Below, in pieces: positions 17,828 through 27,125 of a DNA stretch of 64,000 bases. How positions within the stretch are numbered: position 1 is the stretch's first letter; every line of letters starts with the position of its first letter. Under the pieces are notes generated by a model, which saw only the letters and a program-made list of their open reading frames with translations, made no database searches and was not told the DNA's origin. The position numbers and the translations under genes are program-made. The DNA comes from Methanohalophilus levihalophilus (GTDB lineage Archaea; Halobacteriota; Methanosarcinia; Methanosarcinales; Methanosarcinaceae), in NCBI RefSeq assembly GCF_017874375.1, contig NZ_JAGGLK010000003.1, positions 186,001-250,000 of the forward strand. Direction: 5' to 3'.

Positions 17828-18532
17828 TCAGATTTTGTGTTTATGCGGCTGCAGTTTACCTTTGTGGTAAACAAGCACACCAACGTCTTCCCCTTTATCA
17901 AAATTCCTCATTAGCAAATCATATTGCCTTTGTACATGACGCAATTTGTTTTGTTCAAAGTGTTTCAGTACGGTTTTGAAAAAGTTAATTCTCTGTTTCA
18001 GGTACAAAGCCTCATATTCCTTGACCTGCCGCGCAATATCAAGGCTTGTTTCATCATCCATTTCTACATGGTAGTACCCATGCTCGTTAAGTCCTGAAAC
18101 CTGCCTCCAGTCAAGATTACCCTCCTCGTCCATTTCCCTGTGGAGCATGTAAGGGTAAATCCTGCAGATGGATGGTCTTTCATTGTAAATGCTGCAGAGG
18201 CCGTTTTTCAGGAATTTACATGTACCATCATCTTTGTATCGGAGTGCATATCCTTCAACATAAAATGTTCCGTTTTTGTCACAAAAATCAAAGTAGGGGG
18301 CAGGAGCGGTGCAATCAGGATCAATGGAGAGAACCCTTTCCACATCTTTTTCCAGCAGGAACACATGGTCGTTGTACTCTCTGGTGCAACAACGCGTGCA
18401 TCTTTCGCATTCAAATCCTACATCTTTAACGATTTCTGCCAGCTTTTCAAGTGGATATGCTTCCAGTTCTTGAAGCTCATTAATGGCAAAATCCAGTTCC
18501 CGCATTATCTCTTTGTGAGGGGAGTTTTTCAT
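17828..18532 (-). CDS. YkgJ-family cysteine cluster protein
   Basis: A 234-residue protein with the Cys-rich Zn/Fe chelating motif of the YkgJ (DUF3109/UPF0153) family: CERCTRCCTR near residues 36-45, then CKFLKNGLCSIYNERPSICR near 104-123, followed by IYPYM. The C-terminus is His/Lys-rich. Function in the family is poorly known. It is on the minus strand downstream of the universal stress gene, 35 bases from it. Confidence 0.82.
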   Translation of the reverse strand: MKNSPHKEIMRELDFAINELQELEAYPLEKLAEIVKDVGFECERCTRCCTREYNDHVFLLEKDVERVLSIDPDCTAPAPYFDFCDKNGTFYVEGYALRYKDDGTCKFLKNGLCSIYNERPSICRIYPYMLHREMDEEGNLDWRQVSGLNEHGYYHVEMDDETSLDIARQVKEYEALYLKQRINFFKTVLKHFEQNKLRHVQRQYDLLMRNFDKGEDVGVLVYHKGKLQPHKHKI

Positions 18533-18567
18533 CGTTGGGCGTGGGAATGCATTATATTTAAAACCTG

Positions 18568-18990
18568 TTAGTGGACAACAAGAACAGGTTTTCCTGCGTT
18601 GCGGACTATTTTTCCGGCAATTCCTCCAACACGGACAATGGAAGATCCGCCCTCGCCCACAGCTCCGATTACGATAAGATCCATGTCTCTTTTCTGCGCA
18701 AAGGACATTATTTCCTCAGCAGCATTGCCTTCTGCGATTGTTGTTTTTATGGAAACGCCCTTTTCATCTGCAATATTCCGGGCTTTGTTGAACACATCTT
18801 TCCCCACTTCCTCAAGTATCCTTCGTGGAGGCGTCCATGAAGACTGCCCGGAGAGCAGCGAAGGAGGCTGAATGACATAAATTATCTGTGCATCTGCACC
18901 AAGAACTGCTGCAGTCGAAAGGCCTTGTTTAAGCACTTCTTTAGAATGCTCTGAACCAGCCACAGCTATCAGTATTTTGCTGCATTTCAT
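18568..18990 (-). CDS. universal stress protein (UspA family)
   Basis: A 140-residue Usp-fold protein with KILIAVAGSEHSKEVLK at the start and the ATP-type binding motif VIGAVGEGGSSIVRVGGIAG (G-x2-G-x9-G style) near residues 111-130, ending in KPVLVVH. ATP-binding Usp proteins act in stress signalling. It shares strand and probably transcript with the YkgJ gene. Confidence 0.88.
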   Translation of the reverse strand: MKCSKILIAVAGSEHSKEVLKQGLSTAAVLGADAQIIYVIQPPSLLSGQSSWTPPRRILEEVGKDVFNKARNIADEKGVSIKTTIAEGNAAEEIMSFAQKRDMDLIVIGAVGEGGSSIVRVGGIAGKIVRNAGKPVLVVH

Positions 18991-19065
18991 CTAAATCCCC
19001 CAGGGTAAATCCCTAATAGGAAATCTGGTGATATGCGTTAAATACCTGTCGTGTTTTTAGCTGTT

Positions 19066-20856
19066 TTAGCCCTTAAGATGGGATATGATTTTGGAAGCCA
19101 GTTTCTTTCCAATTCCCGGGACTTCCATTATCTCTTTTTCCGATGCCCGCCTTATTTTTTCAACAGATCCAAAATGCTGGATCAATGCTTTTTTCTTTTC
19201 TTTCCCCAGGCCTTCCACCGCATCAAGCTCAGAATGTGAAAGACGTGAGCTTCTTTTTCTGCGGTGTGATGTAACAGCGAACCTATGTGACTCATCCCTT
19301 ACCTGCATCAACAGCTTAAGTGCCGGGGATGTGTGTGGCAGGATGAGTACTTTTTTCTCTGCATTTCTGGGAAATACAATGTGCTCGAATCTCTTTGCAA
19401 GGCCTACAAGAGGAATGTTTGCACCAAGATCGTCAAGTGCCTGCTGTGCCGCATTGACCTGCCCTTCCCCTCCGTCTATGAGAATCAGATCCGGTCTGTT
19501 TTTCTTATCCTCATTTGCGTGCCGATACCTGCGTCCCACAACTTCAGCCATCATTGAGAAATCATCGATTCCTTCGACGGTTTTTATGTTAAAAAGCCTG
19601 TAATCTGCCTTTGCAGGCATTCCTTTACGGAAAACTACCATGGAACCGACAGCATCGGTTCCGGAGATGTTGGATATGTCAAATCCCTCAATGTGTTCGG
19701 GAATTGTGTCCAGTCCGATTTTTTCCTTGAGTATAAGCAGCGCTTTGTCCGGAGATGCGCCTGTGGTCTTCAATGAATGCTCTCTTTCCATTGCCATAGA
19801 GGCATTCATTTTGGCCATTTCAATAAGCTTTTTCTTTTCTCCCCTTACAGGTGTCTTAATGGAAACTCCTTTTCCTGCACGGGCTGTGAGCCATTTTTCA
19901 AGGATTTCTTTCTCATTAGGGTCTTCCTGGACAATTATTGTTGGAGGTACAGGTGAATCCCTGTAATACTGTTCCACAAATCCTGAAATAATTTCTCCAA
20001 TCTCCGCTTTTCCACGGTTCAGTATGAAATCCGCCCGTCCAACCATGGTTCCGTTGCGGACGAAGAACAGTTGAACAAATGCATTTTTCTCGTCACATTC
20101 AACCCCGATTACATCCTGATCGTCAATTCCGGCAGTGCTTCTCTGTTGTTTTTCAAAATCATGCAATGCTTCTATATGATCTCTTGTGGTTGCAGCCGCC
20201 TCATATTGCTGTTTGTCGGCATATTCTTCCATTTGTCGGGTGAGCATCCCAAGCAGTTCTCTCGTATCACCTTTCAGGAACCTTACGGCAGTATCCACAT
20301 TTTTCCTGTATTCTTCCCTGTCCACTTTCCCGGTGCATGGCCCCATGCATCTGTCAATATGCATATTCAGGCAGGCTCGCTGCGGTTTTTCATTGAGACG
20401 TTTTCTGCATTTTCGGATGCGAAAAAGCTGGTTAATCATGTCAAGCGTTTTCCGGACAGGTTTTACGCTTGTGTAAGGTCCAAAATAAACAGCATCGTCC
20501 ATTAAGCGCCGGCGGGTCAGGAAAATCCGGGGGTATCTTTCTTTCACTGTAATTTTGATGTAGGGGTAGCGTTTGTCATCCTTTAGGTCTACATTATAAT
20601 GCGGCCGGTTTTTCTTGATTAGGTTTGCTTCAAGAATCAAAGCTTCGATTTCAGAAGAGGTGATGATGTAATCGATGCTTGATATTTTTTCCACCATTCG
20701 GTGGGTCTTTGTTGTAAGATTTGAAGGAGAATGGAAATACTGGCTGACTCGCTTTTTAAGGGCTTTTGCTTTCCCAATGTAAATTATATTCCCGTCAACG
20801 TCCTTCATCAGGTAAACGCCGGGGAGATCAGGGAATTTTGAAATATCAGGTTTCAT
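19066..20856 (-). CDS. uvrC: excinuclease ABC subunit C
   Basis: UvrC, 596 residues, full length. The GIY-YIG nuclease domain is at residues about 10-95 (GVYLMKDVDGNIIYIGKAKA), a Cys-rich segment CLNMHIDRCMGPC lies near 160, the UVR helix-turn-helix near 205-235, the RNase H-like second nuclease near 385-530 (FDISNISGTDAVGSMVVF, LILIDGGEGQVN) and helix-hairpin-helix motifs at the C-terminus (VPGIGKKLASKI). It makes both cuts in nucleotide excision repair. UvrA and UvrB are not in the window. Confidence 0.95.
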   Translation of the reverse strand: MKPDISKFPDLPGVYLMKDVDGNIIYIGKAKALKKRVSQYFHSPSNLTTKTHRMVEKISSIDYIITSSEIEALILEANLIKKNRPHYNVDLKDDKRYPYIKITVKERYPRIFLTRRRLMDDAVYFGPYTSVKPVRKTLDMINQLFRIRKCRKRLNEKPQRACLNMHIDRCMGPCTGKVDREEYRKNVDTAVRFLKGDTRELLGMLTRQMEEYADKQQYEAAATTRDHIEALHDFEKQQRSTAGIDDQDVIGVECDEKNAFVQLFFVRNGTMVGRADFILNRGKAEIGEIISGFVEQYYRDSPVPPTIIVQEDPNEKEILEKWLTARAGKGVSIKTPVRGEKKKLIEMAKMNASMAMEREHSLKTTGASPDKALLILKEKIGLDTIPEHIEGFDISNISGTDAVGSMVVFRKGMPAKADYRLFNIKTVEGIDDFSMMAEVVGRRYRHANEDKKNRPDLILIDGGEGQVNAAQQALDDLGANIPLVGLAKRFEHIVFPRNAEKKVLILPHTSPALKLLMQVRDESHRFAVTSHRRKRSSRLSHSELDAVEGLGKEKKKALIQHFGSVEKIRRASEKEIMEVPGIGKKLASKIISHLKG

Positions 20857-20874
20857 TTTTGTCCTTATCTGAAT

Positions 20875-21627
20875 TTACCGGCTTCCAAAAGTGTGTTCCA
20901 TGAGGTCTTCATATGTGAGTTCAAGGATCTTTTCCAGATTCACGATATCTTCCCGGTTGTACTCAAGAAGAAGGTCAAGAGCATCCTCATTTCCTCTTTC
21001 ATAGCGATTCCAGAGTCTCACCGCTTCAAAACCATCGATTCCGGTTGTATCCTCGCTTCTTGAAATTCCCAGATTGACTTCTATCTTCTTGAGACCGCCG
21101 GAATATCCGATTCTTCTCAGAGAGTACATGATATCCGCATGCATCTGGTTAAACTCGATTTGAGGATATTCTTTTTTTATGAAAGGCAGATCAAATCTGG
21201 CCCCGTTGAAGGTTACCAGATACTTGTATTTCGCGAGTTCTTCAACGACTTCATCGAGGTTTATTCCGTGAACGAAACTCTTCACTTCTTTTCCATTGTA
21301 TATTCCAATAACAGTGATCTTCGAACTTGATGGTGATAGTCCGGTGGTCTCAATATCCACATATGCCACGGAATCGGAAAAAGATCGAAATCCCCTCCAG
21401 TGTTCTGAAGAAGGCATCAGGGAGGCGAAGTATTCCGAATCATTTGCATCAAGTTTTTCCATTGATTCCTCTACTCCCTGGCATATCTTTTTGGATTTTG
21501 AAGCCGCAATCGGGATTATATCTTTTTTCTCGAGGAAATCCTCCCACGAGTGGGTGCCAGTTGACCATATTTTCTTTTCAACTGACTTACCGATGCCCGG
21601 AATGTGAATATAGGTACTTGTTAGCAT
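20875..21627 (-). CDS. RNase H-like 3'-5' exonuclease domain protein
   Basis: A 250-residue protein with an N-terminal helix-hairpin-helix-like segment (YIHIPGIGKSVEKKIW) and a DEDD-type exonuclease core: VAYVDIETTGLSPSSSKI near residues 86-103, TFNGARFDLPFI near 137-148 and EYNREDIVNLEKIL near 222. This resembles the YprB ribonuclease H-like family. It is 18 bases upstream of uvrC in the same direction, suggesting a shared DNA repair transcript. Confidence 0.82.
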   Translation of the reverse strand: MLTSTYIHIPGIGKSVEKKIWSTGTHSWEDFLEKKDIIPIAASKSKKICQGVEESMEKLDANDSEYFASLMPSSEHWRGFRSFSDSVAYVDIETTGLSPSSSKITVIGIYNGKEVKSFVHGINLDEVVEELAKYKYLVTFNGARFDLPFIKKEYPQIEFNQMHADIMYSLRRIGYSGGLKKIEVNLGISRSEDTTGIDGFEAVRLWNRYERGNEDALDLLLEYNREDIVNLEKILELTYEDLMEHTFGSR

Positions 21628-21659
21628 GAGAAATCACTGTGAAAGGGAGGCTGTGATGA

Positions 21660-21757
21660 AAATAATATATACTTGTTGGTAGCAAATGATCTAAAAAACC
21701 AATGTTAAGTAAGCTTTTACCTAAACTATTTATTGTTTAAGAAAATGTATTTATAGG
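21660..21757. promoter_or_regulatory. divergent promoter region
   Basis: The 177-base gap between the exonuclease gene (leftward) and the PRC-barrel gene (rightward) holds one TATA-like element for each side: AAGTATATATTATTTTC on the minus strand at about 21658-21675 and AATGTATTTATAGG on the plus strand at about 21743-21756. Confidence 0.5.
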
Positions 21758-21804
21758 TAGAATTTACGTTTTACTTCTAAATAACAAAGCTGACAGGGAA
21801 TAAC

Positions 21805-22071
21805 ATGCGCGCAGATATCACATCATTATTCGGTCTTAATGTTTACACCACTTCCGGTACCCATGTGGGAAAAGTAAATGACGTTGTACTCAATGTTGAG
21901 GGTGGGGAAGTAAGCGGCCTTGCTGTTACTGATATAAACAGGAAGATGTTCGATGTTCCTACCCGTGGTGTCATTTTACCCTATCGCTGGGTAGTTACCA
22001 GCGGCGACATTGTCCTTATCAGGGATGTTGTTAACCGGTTCCAGAAAAAAGAGCCAGAAGAAGAGGAATGA
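21805..22071 (+). CDS. PRC-barrel domain protein
   Basis: An 88-residue PRC-barrel beta protein: FGLNVYTTSGTHVGKVNDVV at residues 7-26, VEGGEVSGLAVTD near 32-44 and LPYRWVVTSGDIVLI near 57-71, with an acidic tail. Archaeal small PRC-barrel proteins are abundant and have been linked to RNA metabolism and cell division. It is nine bases ahead of thg1. Confidence 0.85.
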   Translation: MRADITSLFGLNVYTTSGTHVGKVNDVVLNVEGGEVSGLAVTDINRKMFDVPTRGVILPYRWVVTSGDIVLIRDVVNRFQKKEPEEEE

Positions 22072-22080
22072 TCTTCCATT

Positions 22081-22812
22081 ATGAAAGACCGGGAGATCTA
22101 TTCTGATTTGCGTTGCGCGCCTCCCATTATCATTCGCATTGACGGAAGGAACTTTAAGAATACTCTTAATGAACTCGGATGCGAGAAACCTTACGATAAG
22201 AGACTTGCTTCTTCAATGGCACATTCATTGGAGCTTCTTTTCACAAAGAGCGGGCTTAATCCCTCATTTGCGTACACTTTTTCAGACGAAGCGAGCATTG
22301 TTTTTGCCGATCTTCCGTTTAACGGCCGGGTTGAGAAACTGGATTCCATTATCCCCAGTTTTTTAAGCAGTGCTTTTACTCTTTTAATGGAACTTGACAT
22401 TCCGATATCCTTTGATTCAAGGATCGTATCTATACAACCGGATCAAATTTCATCCTATATGGAATGGAGGCAGGCTGAAGCCTGGCGGAATTGTGTTTTT
22501 TCATATGGTTTCTACACACTTGTTTCGGAAGGGATCACCGAAAAACAGGCCTTCCATGAATTATATGGGAAAAAGTCCAGCGACATTCACGAACTGCTAT
22601 TCCAGAGGGGAATTAATATTGCCAAGGTTTCCGCATGGCAAAGGCGTGGAATTGCTGTCCATCGGGAAGAATATCCTATAGAAGGCTTTGATCCTTCCAG
22701 GCAGGAACCTACTGTCTCTACACGTAGCCGCATTACGCAACAGTGGGAGCTCCCTCTCTTTAGTACTGAGGAAGGAGCGGATTATCTCAAAAGGTATATA
22801 ACGTTAGATTGA
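22081..22812 (+). CDS. thg1: tRNA(His) guanylyltransferase family protein (Thg1)
   Basis: A 243-residue Thg1-family 3'-5' polymerase that adds G-1 to tRNA-His or repairs tRNA 5' ends. The palm motif PIIIRIDGRNF at residues 16-26 and the second metal motif TFSDEASIVF near 66-75 are present, as is the RQAEAWRNCVFSY segment near 132-144. Length fits. In Methanosarcina acetivorans this gene is known to contain an in-frame amber codon read as pyrrolysine; here the frame has no internal TAG. Confidence 0.88.
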   Translation: MKDREIYSDLRCAPPIIIRIDGRNFKNTLNELGCEKPYDKRLASSMAHSLELLFTKSGLNPSFAYTFSDEASIVFADLPFNGRVEKLDSIIPSFLSSAFTLLMELDIPISFDSRIVSIQPDQISSYMEWRQAEAWRNCVFSYGFYTLVSEGITEKQAFHELYGKKSSDIHELLFQRGINIAKVSAWQRRGIAVHREEYPIEGFDPSRQEPTVSTRSRITQQWELPLFSTEEGADYLKRYITLD

Positions 22813-22821
22813 ATAAGGGTG

Positions 22822-22840
22822 TTCATATCTTTATATCTGT
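22822..22840 (+). promoter_or_regulatory. TATA box of tyrS
   Basis: TTCATATCTTTATATCTG lies about 30-45 bases ahead of the tyrS start at 22868; a start site near 22857 would give a short leader that still holds the GGTGA ribosome site. Confidence 0.5.
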
Positions 22841-22867
22841 TTCACATTATCGATGTGCGGTGAATCT

Positions 22868-23821
22868 ATGGAGAGAATTGATCTTATCAAAAGAAATGTA
22901 CAGGAAATCGTAACCGAGAAGGAATTGTCAGAGCTGCTGGAATCCAAAGAAGCACCATCTGTCTATACCGGTTATGAGCCAAGCGGTAAAATCCATCTTG
23001 GGCACGTACTTACTGTCAACAAACTCCTGGATTTACAAAATGCAGGGTTTGAGGTAACTGTTTTGCTTGCTGACGTGCATGCTTACCTCAACCAGAAAGG
23101 CACTCTCGAAGAAGTGCGCAAGATTGCAGATTACAATAAGAGATGTTTCCTTGCTCTTGGTCTTGATCCTGAAAAGACCAACTTTGTTTACGGATCGGAT
23201 TTTCAGCTGAGTCCCGATTACATGCTGAATGTCCTGAAACTTACTTGCTCTTCTTCCCTGAACCGTGCCCGCAGGAGCATGGATGAAGTGGGAAGGAAAA
23301 TGGATGATCCAAAAGTATCCCAGATGGTTTACCCTATTATGCAGGCAGTTGATATTGCTATGCTGGGTGTGGATGTTGCTGTTGGTGGAATTGACCAGCG
23401 TAAGATCCATATGCTGGCAAGGGAAGGACTTCCTGGTCTTGGTTATAAAGCTCCTATCTGCATACACACGCCGATATTGCTGGGGCTTGACGGGAAAAAG
23501 ATGTCTTCCTCCAGTGAAAATTACATTTCTGTTGACGATGATGAAGCTGCAATCAAGAAGAAACTGAAAAAAGCATTCTGTCCTGCAGGTGAAGTGCAGG
23601 ATAATCCGGTTCTTGCATTATTCCGCTATCATATCATCCCACGCTACGAAACGGTTGTTTTTGAAAGGCCGGAAAAATTTGGCGGGGATCTTGAATGCAA
23701 AAACTATGCAGATCTTGAATCCGTATTTGCAGATGGTACACTTCACCCGATGGATCTTAAAAACGGTGCTGCAAAGTACATGAATATGATTCTTGAACCG
23801 GTTAGAGAGGTTCTTCTCTAA
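22868..23821 (+). CDS. tyrS: tyrosyl-tRNA synthetase
   Basis: A 317-residue archaeal TyrRS that charges tRNA-Tyr. The class I HIGH motif is HLGH in GYEPSGKIHLGHVLTVNK near residues 38-55, and the KMSKS motif is GKKMSSSSEN near 204-213. The start at 22868 is chosen for its GGTGA ribosome site and because the alternative ATG at 22853 adds only MCGES, which is not family sequence. Confidence 0.94.
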   Translation: MERIDLIKRNVQEIVTEKELSELLESKEAPSVYTGYEPSGKIHLGHVLTVNKLLDLQNAGFEVTVLLADVHAYLNQKGTLEEVRKIADYNKRCFLALGLDPEKTNFVYGSDFQLSPDYMLNVLKLTCSSSLNRARRSMDEVGRKMDDPKVSQMVYPIMQAVDIAMLGVDVAVGGIDQRKIHMLAREGLPGLGYKAPICIHTPILLGLDGKKMSSSSENYISVDDDEAAIKKKLKKAFCPAGEVQDNPVLALFRYHIIPRYETVVFERPEKFGGDLECKNYADLESVFADGTLHPMDLKNGAAKYMNMILEPVREVLL

Positions 23822-23901
23822 TCTTTTCATCTCCTGTTGTAGCAATTTATTTATTGGTTGCAATACAGATTCACATAAGCGAATGCTATAGGCGGGGTTT
23901 T

Positions 23902-25035
23902 ATGAAATACACTTTTCAGGATTCAACGGAGTTACCGGTGCAACGTGATTTTATTCGAGATATGCGTGATTTCATGGAAACTTGCAAGCAGGTTCTCCCG
24001 GTAGAAAGTGGTGCAATTGAGAAAACCGAACAGATTAGGGAAATGACTGCGAGTTTGGAATCGCAGCTAAAAGAACTCGATGTGGCCCATGAAAAGATGC
24101 TTGAATGTATAGATTCGGTTATCGGGGATACTGAAAATACTGAAGTCCTGAAGTACCGGGAAGCAGTTACCAAAACATGTGAAGTTTCTGCAGAAAGTGG
24201 GAGGACAGATTTAACCTCCCAATTGGATTCCGCATCAAAAGAACTCGATGACGAAATGACTTCTGTTACGAGAAAAATACTTTCAATGCTAAACCCAATG
24301 TTTGAAGGCGGGGTTTATGGTGCTGAAAAACGTTATTCTGCTTCACAATCCATTGATAATATGAAAGGCGTCCTGATAGCAGATCTTGGTCTCATGGAAT
24401 ACCAGTGTGATCTCACATTCGATCGTTCCTTTGTAACAGTAAAATACCTTATGGGTTCCCTTTTCTTACCCAGGTGGGCGAAAACAGGTTTTATTTCCAA
24501 AGAAGCAAAAGTAAAAATGGAAGAGGTCTCTGATTATTTGCTTTCAACTTTTGATTATGATGGTTCAGCCCGTACCGAAGTGATTTTCAAAAGCAAGAAG
24601 GGAGATAAGACAATGAAAATCCTCTCTGAGGATGAAAATCTCAACATTTTCCTGGATGATGTTGATGTTACTGCTGACGGTATGCTTGTCCGTTCAGTCA
24701 AATTTGAAGAAATTAATTCCCTTCTTACATCTACAATTGACTATGTACGGTCTCATATTAAGAGTCAGAGACTTACTTCACTTCTTCTTGGTGGGGAAGA
24801 TGCTATTCGCAATACGGAAGTCTTTGATTGCCTGAAGCTGGTAGCTGAACAGTATTCGGATATCATCAGGGAATGTCTCCATCGTGGCTATGTTGATGGG
24901 GAAATTACCATAAAAATCGAGCAACAGGATGGTACTCGCACTGAAAAATATCTATCAAAAACAGAGGTTTTCGACGAACTTTCCGAACTTGGCAGTGAAG
25001 GGCTTGAAATTGCAGGTGTGCTGGGTTTGAAATAA
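23902..25035 (+). CDS. hypothetical protein with helical N-terminal half (377 aa)
   Basis: I do not recognise this 377-residue protein. Residues about 25-150 are strongly helical and heptad-like (IREMTASLESQLKELDVAHE), the middle has a mixed segment with FDRSFVTVKYLMGSLFLPRW near residue 174, and the C-terminal part repeats an FDCLKLVAEQYSDI type helix. No membrane segment or signal peptide. The start at 23902 follows GGCGGGG; the upstream ATG at 23854 lies in the promoter area, where CAATTTATTTATTGG (about 23845) looks like a TATA box. Confidence 0.6.
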   Translation: MKYTFQDSTELPVQRDFIRDMRDFMETCKQVLPVESGAIEKTEQIREMTASLESQLKELDVAHEKMLECIDSVIGDTENTEVLKYREAVTKTCEVSAESGRTDLTSQLDSASKELDDEMTSVTRKILSMLNPMFEGGVYGAEKRYSASQSIDNMKGVLIADLGLMEYQCDLTFDRSFVTVKYLMGSLFLPRWAKTGFISKEAKVKMEEVSDYLLSTFDYDGSARTEVIFKSKKGDKTMKILSEDENLNIFLDDVDVTADGMLVRSVKFEEINSLLTSTIDYVRSHIKSQRLTSLLLGGEDAIRNTEVFDCLKLVAEQYSDIIRECLHRGYVDGEITIKIEQQDGTRTEKYLSKTEVFDELSELGSEGLEIAGVLGLK

Positions 25036-25102
25036 AAATAAAAATCAACATCTAAAGCAGACTTATCTGGACTTTGTTCTGAAGCTTGCCGGAGATTAAT
25101 TT

Positions 25103-27112
25103 ATGGAAGCCATTCTTCTAAATGATTTAATAATAATTTTCGGATTGTCTATTGCAATCCTGTATATATCCCACAAGCTCAAGCTTTCAATAATTGTGGG
25201 CTTCCTGTTCACAGGTATCCTTGTAGGTCCCTACGGGATGGGTCTGATTGCCGCAGTAGAGGAAGTTGAACTTCTTGCGGAGATCGGTATTATCCTGCTT
25301 CTTTTCAGCATTGGTGTAGAGCTTTCCATCAAGGATTTATGGAAGCTCAAAAGAATGGTTTTCGTTGGAGGTTTTCTTCAGGTTTTCATTACCTGCGCAG
25401 TTACGTTTATTGCATCAGTATATCTGGGTTATTCGTACAACGAGGCCATTTTCCTCGGTTTCCTTATATCCCTTAGCAGTACTGCAATAGTACTGAAAAT
25501 AATGCAAAACCGTGCCGAATTGCATTCTCTCCACGGGAAAAACATCCTTTCAATTTTGCTCTTCCAGGACGTTATCGTGGTTGCGATGATTGTGGCCACC
25601 CCTATCCTTGCGGGCACCGGTGAATCAGGAATAGGTGCCATTCTTGAGATTGTAGCTATGGCACTTGGTATCATCGTGTTTGTTCTGGTTGCTGCCAGAT
25701 GGGTTGTCCCATACCTTCTTTTCCAGATCACCAAGACACGAAATCCTGAATTATTCCTGCTAAGTATCATTGTAATCTGTCTGGCTGTCGCATTGCTCAC
25801 TGCAAGTATCGGCTTATCCCTTGCTCTGGGTGCTTTCCTTGCGGGTCTGATTATTTCCGAATCTGAGTACAGTCACCAGGCTTTGGGGAACATCCTTCCG
25901 TTTCGTGATATTTTCCTGAGCTTTTTCTTTGTATCAGTGGGAATGCTGCTTGACATAAGCTTCTTCCTTGAGAGGCCACTTATGATGATCTCTCTGGCAG
26001 CACTTGTGATGCTGGGTAAATCGTTCATCTCCGGTTTTGTGTCATCAATGATGGGTTACCCGATGAGAACATCAGTTCTTACAGGTATTGCTCTTTCACA
26101 GGTAGGTGAATTCTCATTCGTCCTGTCAAAATTCGGTCTGGACGCCGGGATTCTTGATAGCCATACCTACCAGATTTTCCTTGATATATCCATTCTTACA
26201 ATGGCAGCAACATCAGTTGCAATTGCGATTTCCCCGCAGGTTGCGGACAATGTCGTAAAGTTGCCCATTCCAAAACGTCTTAAAAAGGGCATGCTATCGA
26301 ACAAATTGTCTTTCCTGCCGGACAGGAATGTCCAGCTAAACGGACACCTGATTATCGTGGGATTTGGGTTTAACGGACATACGGTTGCAAAGGCCGCAAA
26401 AGCTGCCGGAATTCCCTATGTTGTTATTGAAAGCAATCCGCAGAGTGTCAGGGATGGGCTCGAAGAAGGCCATCTTATATTCTATGGTGACGCTTCACAG
26501 GAATCAGTGCTTGAGCATGCCTCTATAAACACCGCAAAGGCTATGGTAATAGGTATTTCAGATGCGCCTGGTACAAGGAGAACAACCTGGATGGCACGCT
26601 CCATGAATCCGAATATCCATATTATTGCAAGAACCCGTTACCTGCAGGAAGTTGAGCCGCTTTACGAACTCGGTGCAAATGAGGTTATTCCGGAAGAGTT
26701 TGAAACATCCGTGGAAATATTCGTTAGACTCCTTCGTCGGTATCTTGTTCCGGAAGATCAGATTAAGCAATTCATAGCGGATGTCAGATCGGATAGTTAT
26801 GAAATGTTGCGCAGCATATCACCTGAGCATTTCTCACTGGCAGATATGCAATTTGATATCCCGGATGTGGACATCATTTCCCTGCGTGTTCCGCTGGAAT
26901 CGGAAGTTGTCGGTAAGACTTTGAAAGAACTGGACTTACGTCGCAATCTTGGAATTACCGTACTTGCCATAAGGCGGGGACTTAATGTTATGACAAGCCC
27001 TGATGGTGATGTAAAACTGCTGGAAGGGGATATCCTTGTACTTATGGGTAAACATGAAGAAATGGAACAATTAGGGGATCTTTTTGTAAATATAAACATA
27101 AATGATGGCTAA
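25103..27112 (+). CDS. CPA2-type cation/proton antiporter with TrkA domains (KefB-like)
   Basis: A 669-residue protein. Residues about 1-385 form a Na+/H+-exchanger domain with about twelve membrane segments (LLFSIGVELSIKDLWKLKR near 70, LALGAFLAGLIISESEY near 240). A TrkA/RCK N domain follows (HLIIVGFGFNGHTVAKAAK near 412-430, the NAD-binding GxGxxG site) and a TrkA-C domain at about 585-665. Such proteins export K+ or Na+ under nucleotide control. Its end overlaps the upstream-most possible start of the next gene. Confidence 0.9.
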   Translation: MEAILLNDLIIIFGLSIAILYISHKLKLSIIVGFLFTGILVGPYGMGLIAAVEEVELLAEIGIILLLFSIGVELSIKDLWKLKRMVFVGGFLQVFITCAVTFIASVYLGYSYNEAIFLGFLISLSSTAIVLKIMQNRAELHSLHGKNILSILLFQDVIVVAMIVATPILAGTGESGIGAILEIVAMALGIIVFVLVAARWVVPYLLFQITKTRNPELFLLSIIVICLAVALLTASIGLSLALGAFLAGLIISESEYSHQALGNILPFRDIFLSFFFVSVGMLLDISFFLERPLMMISLAALVMLGKSFISGFVSSMMGYPMRTSVLTGIALSQVGEFSFVLSKFGLDAGILDSHTYQIFLDISILTMAATSVAIAISPQVADNVVKLPIPKRLKKGMLSNKLSFLPDRNVQLNGHLIIVGFGFNGHTVAKAAKAAGIPYVVIESNPQSVRDGLEEGHLIFYGDASQESVLEHASINTAKAMVIGISDAPGTRRTTWMARSMNPNIHIIARTRYLQEVEPLYELGANEVIPEEFETSVEIFVRLLRRYLVPEDQIKQFIADVRSDSYEMLRSISPEHFSLADMQFDIPDVDIISLRVPLESEVVGKTLKELDLRRNLGITVLAIRRGLNVMTSPDGDVKLLEGDILVLMGKHEEMEQLGDLFVNININDG

Positions 27113-27125
27113 AGGGGTTTGGTCA

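Noticed and set aside
22081-22812. Amber codon in thg1 as in Methanosarcina acetivorans
   Set aside because: The frame here has no internal TAG and ends in TGA.
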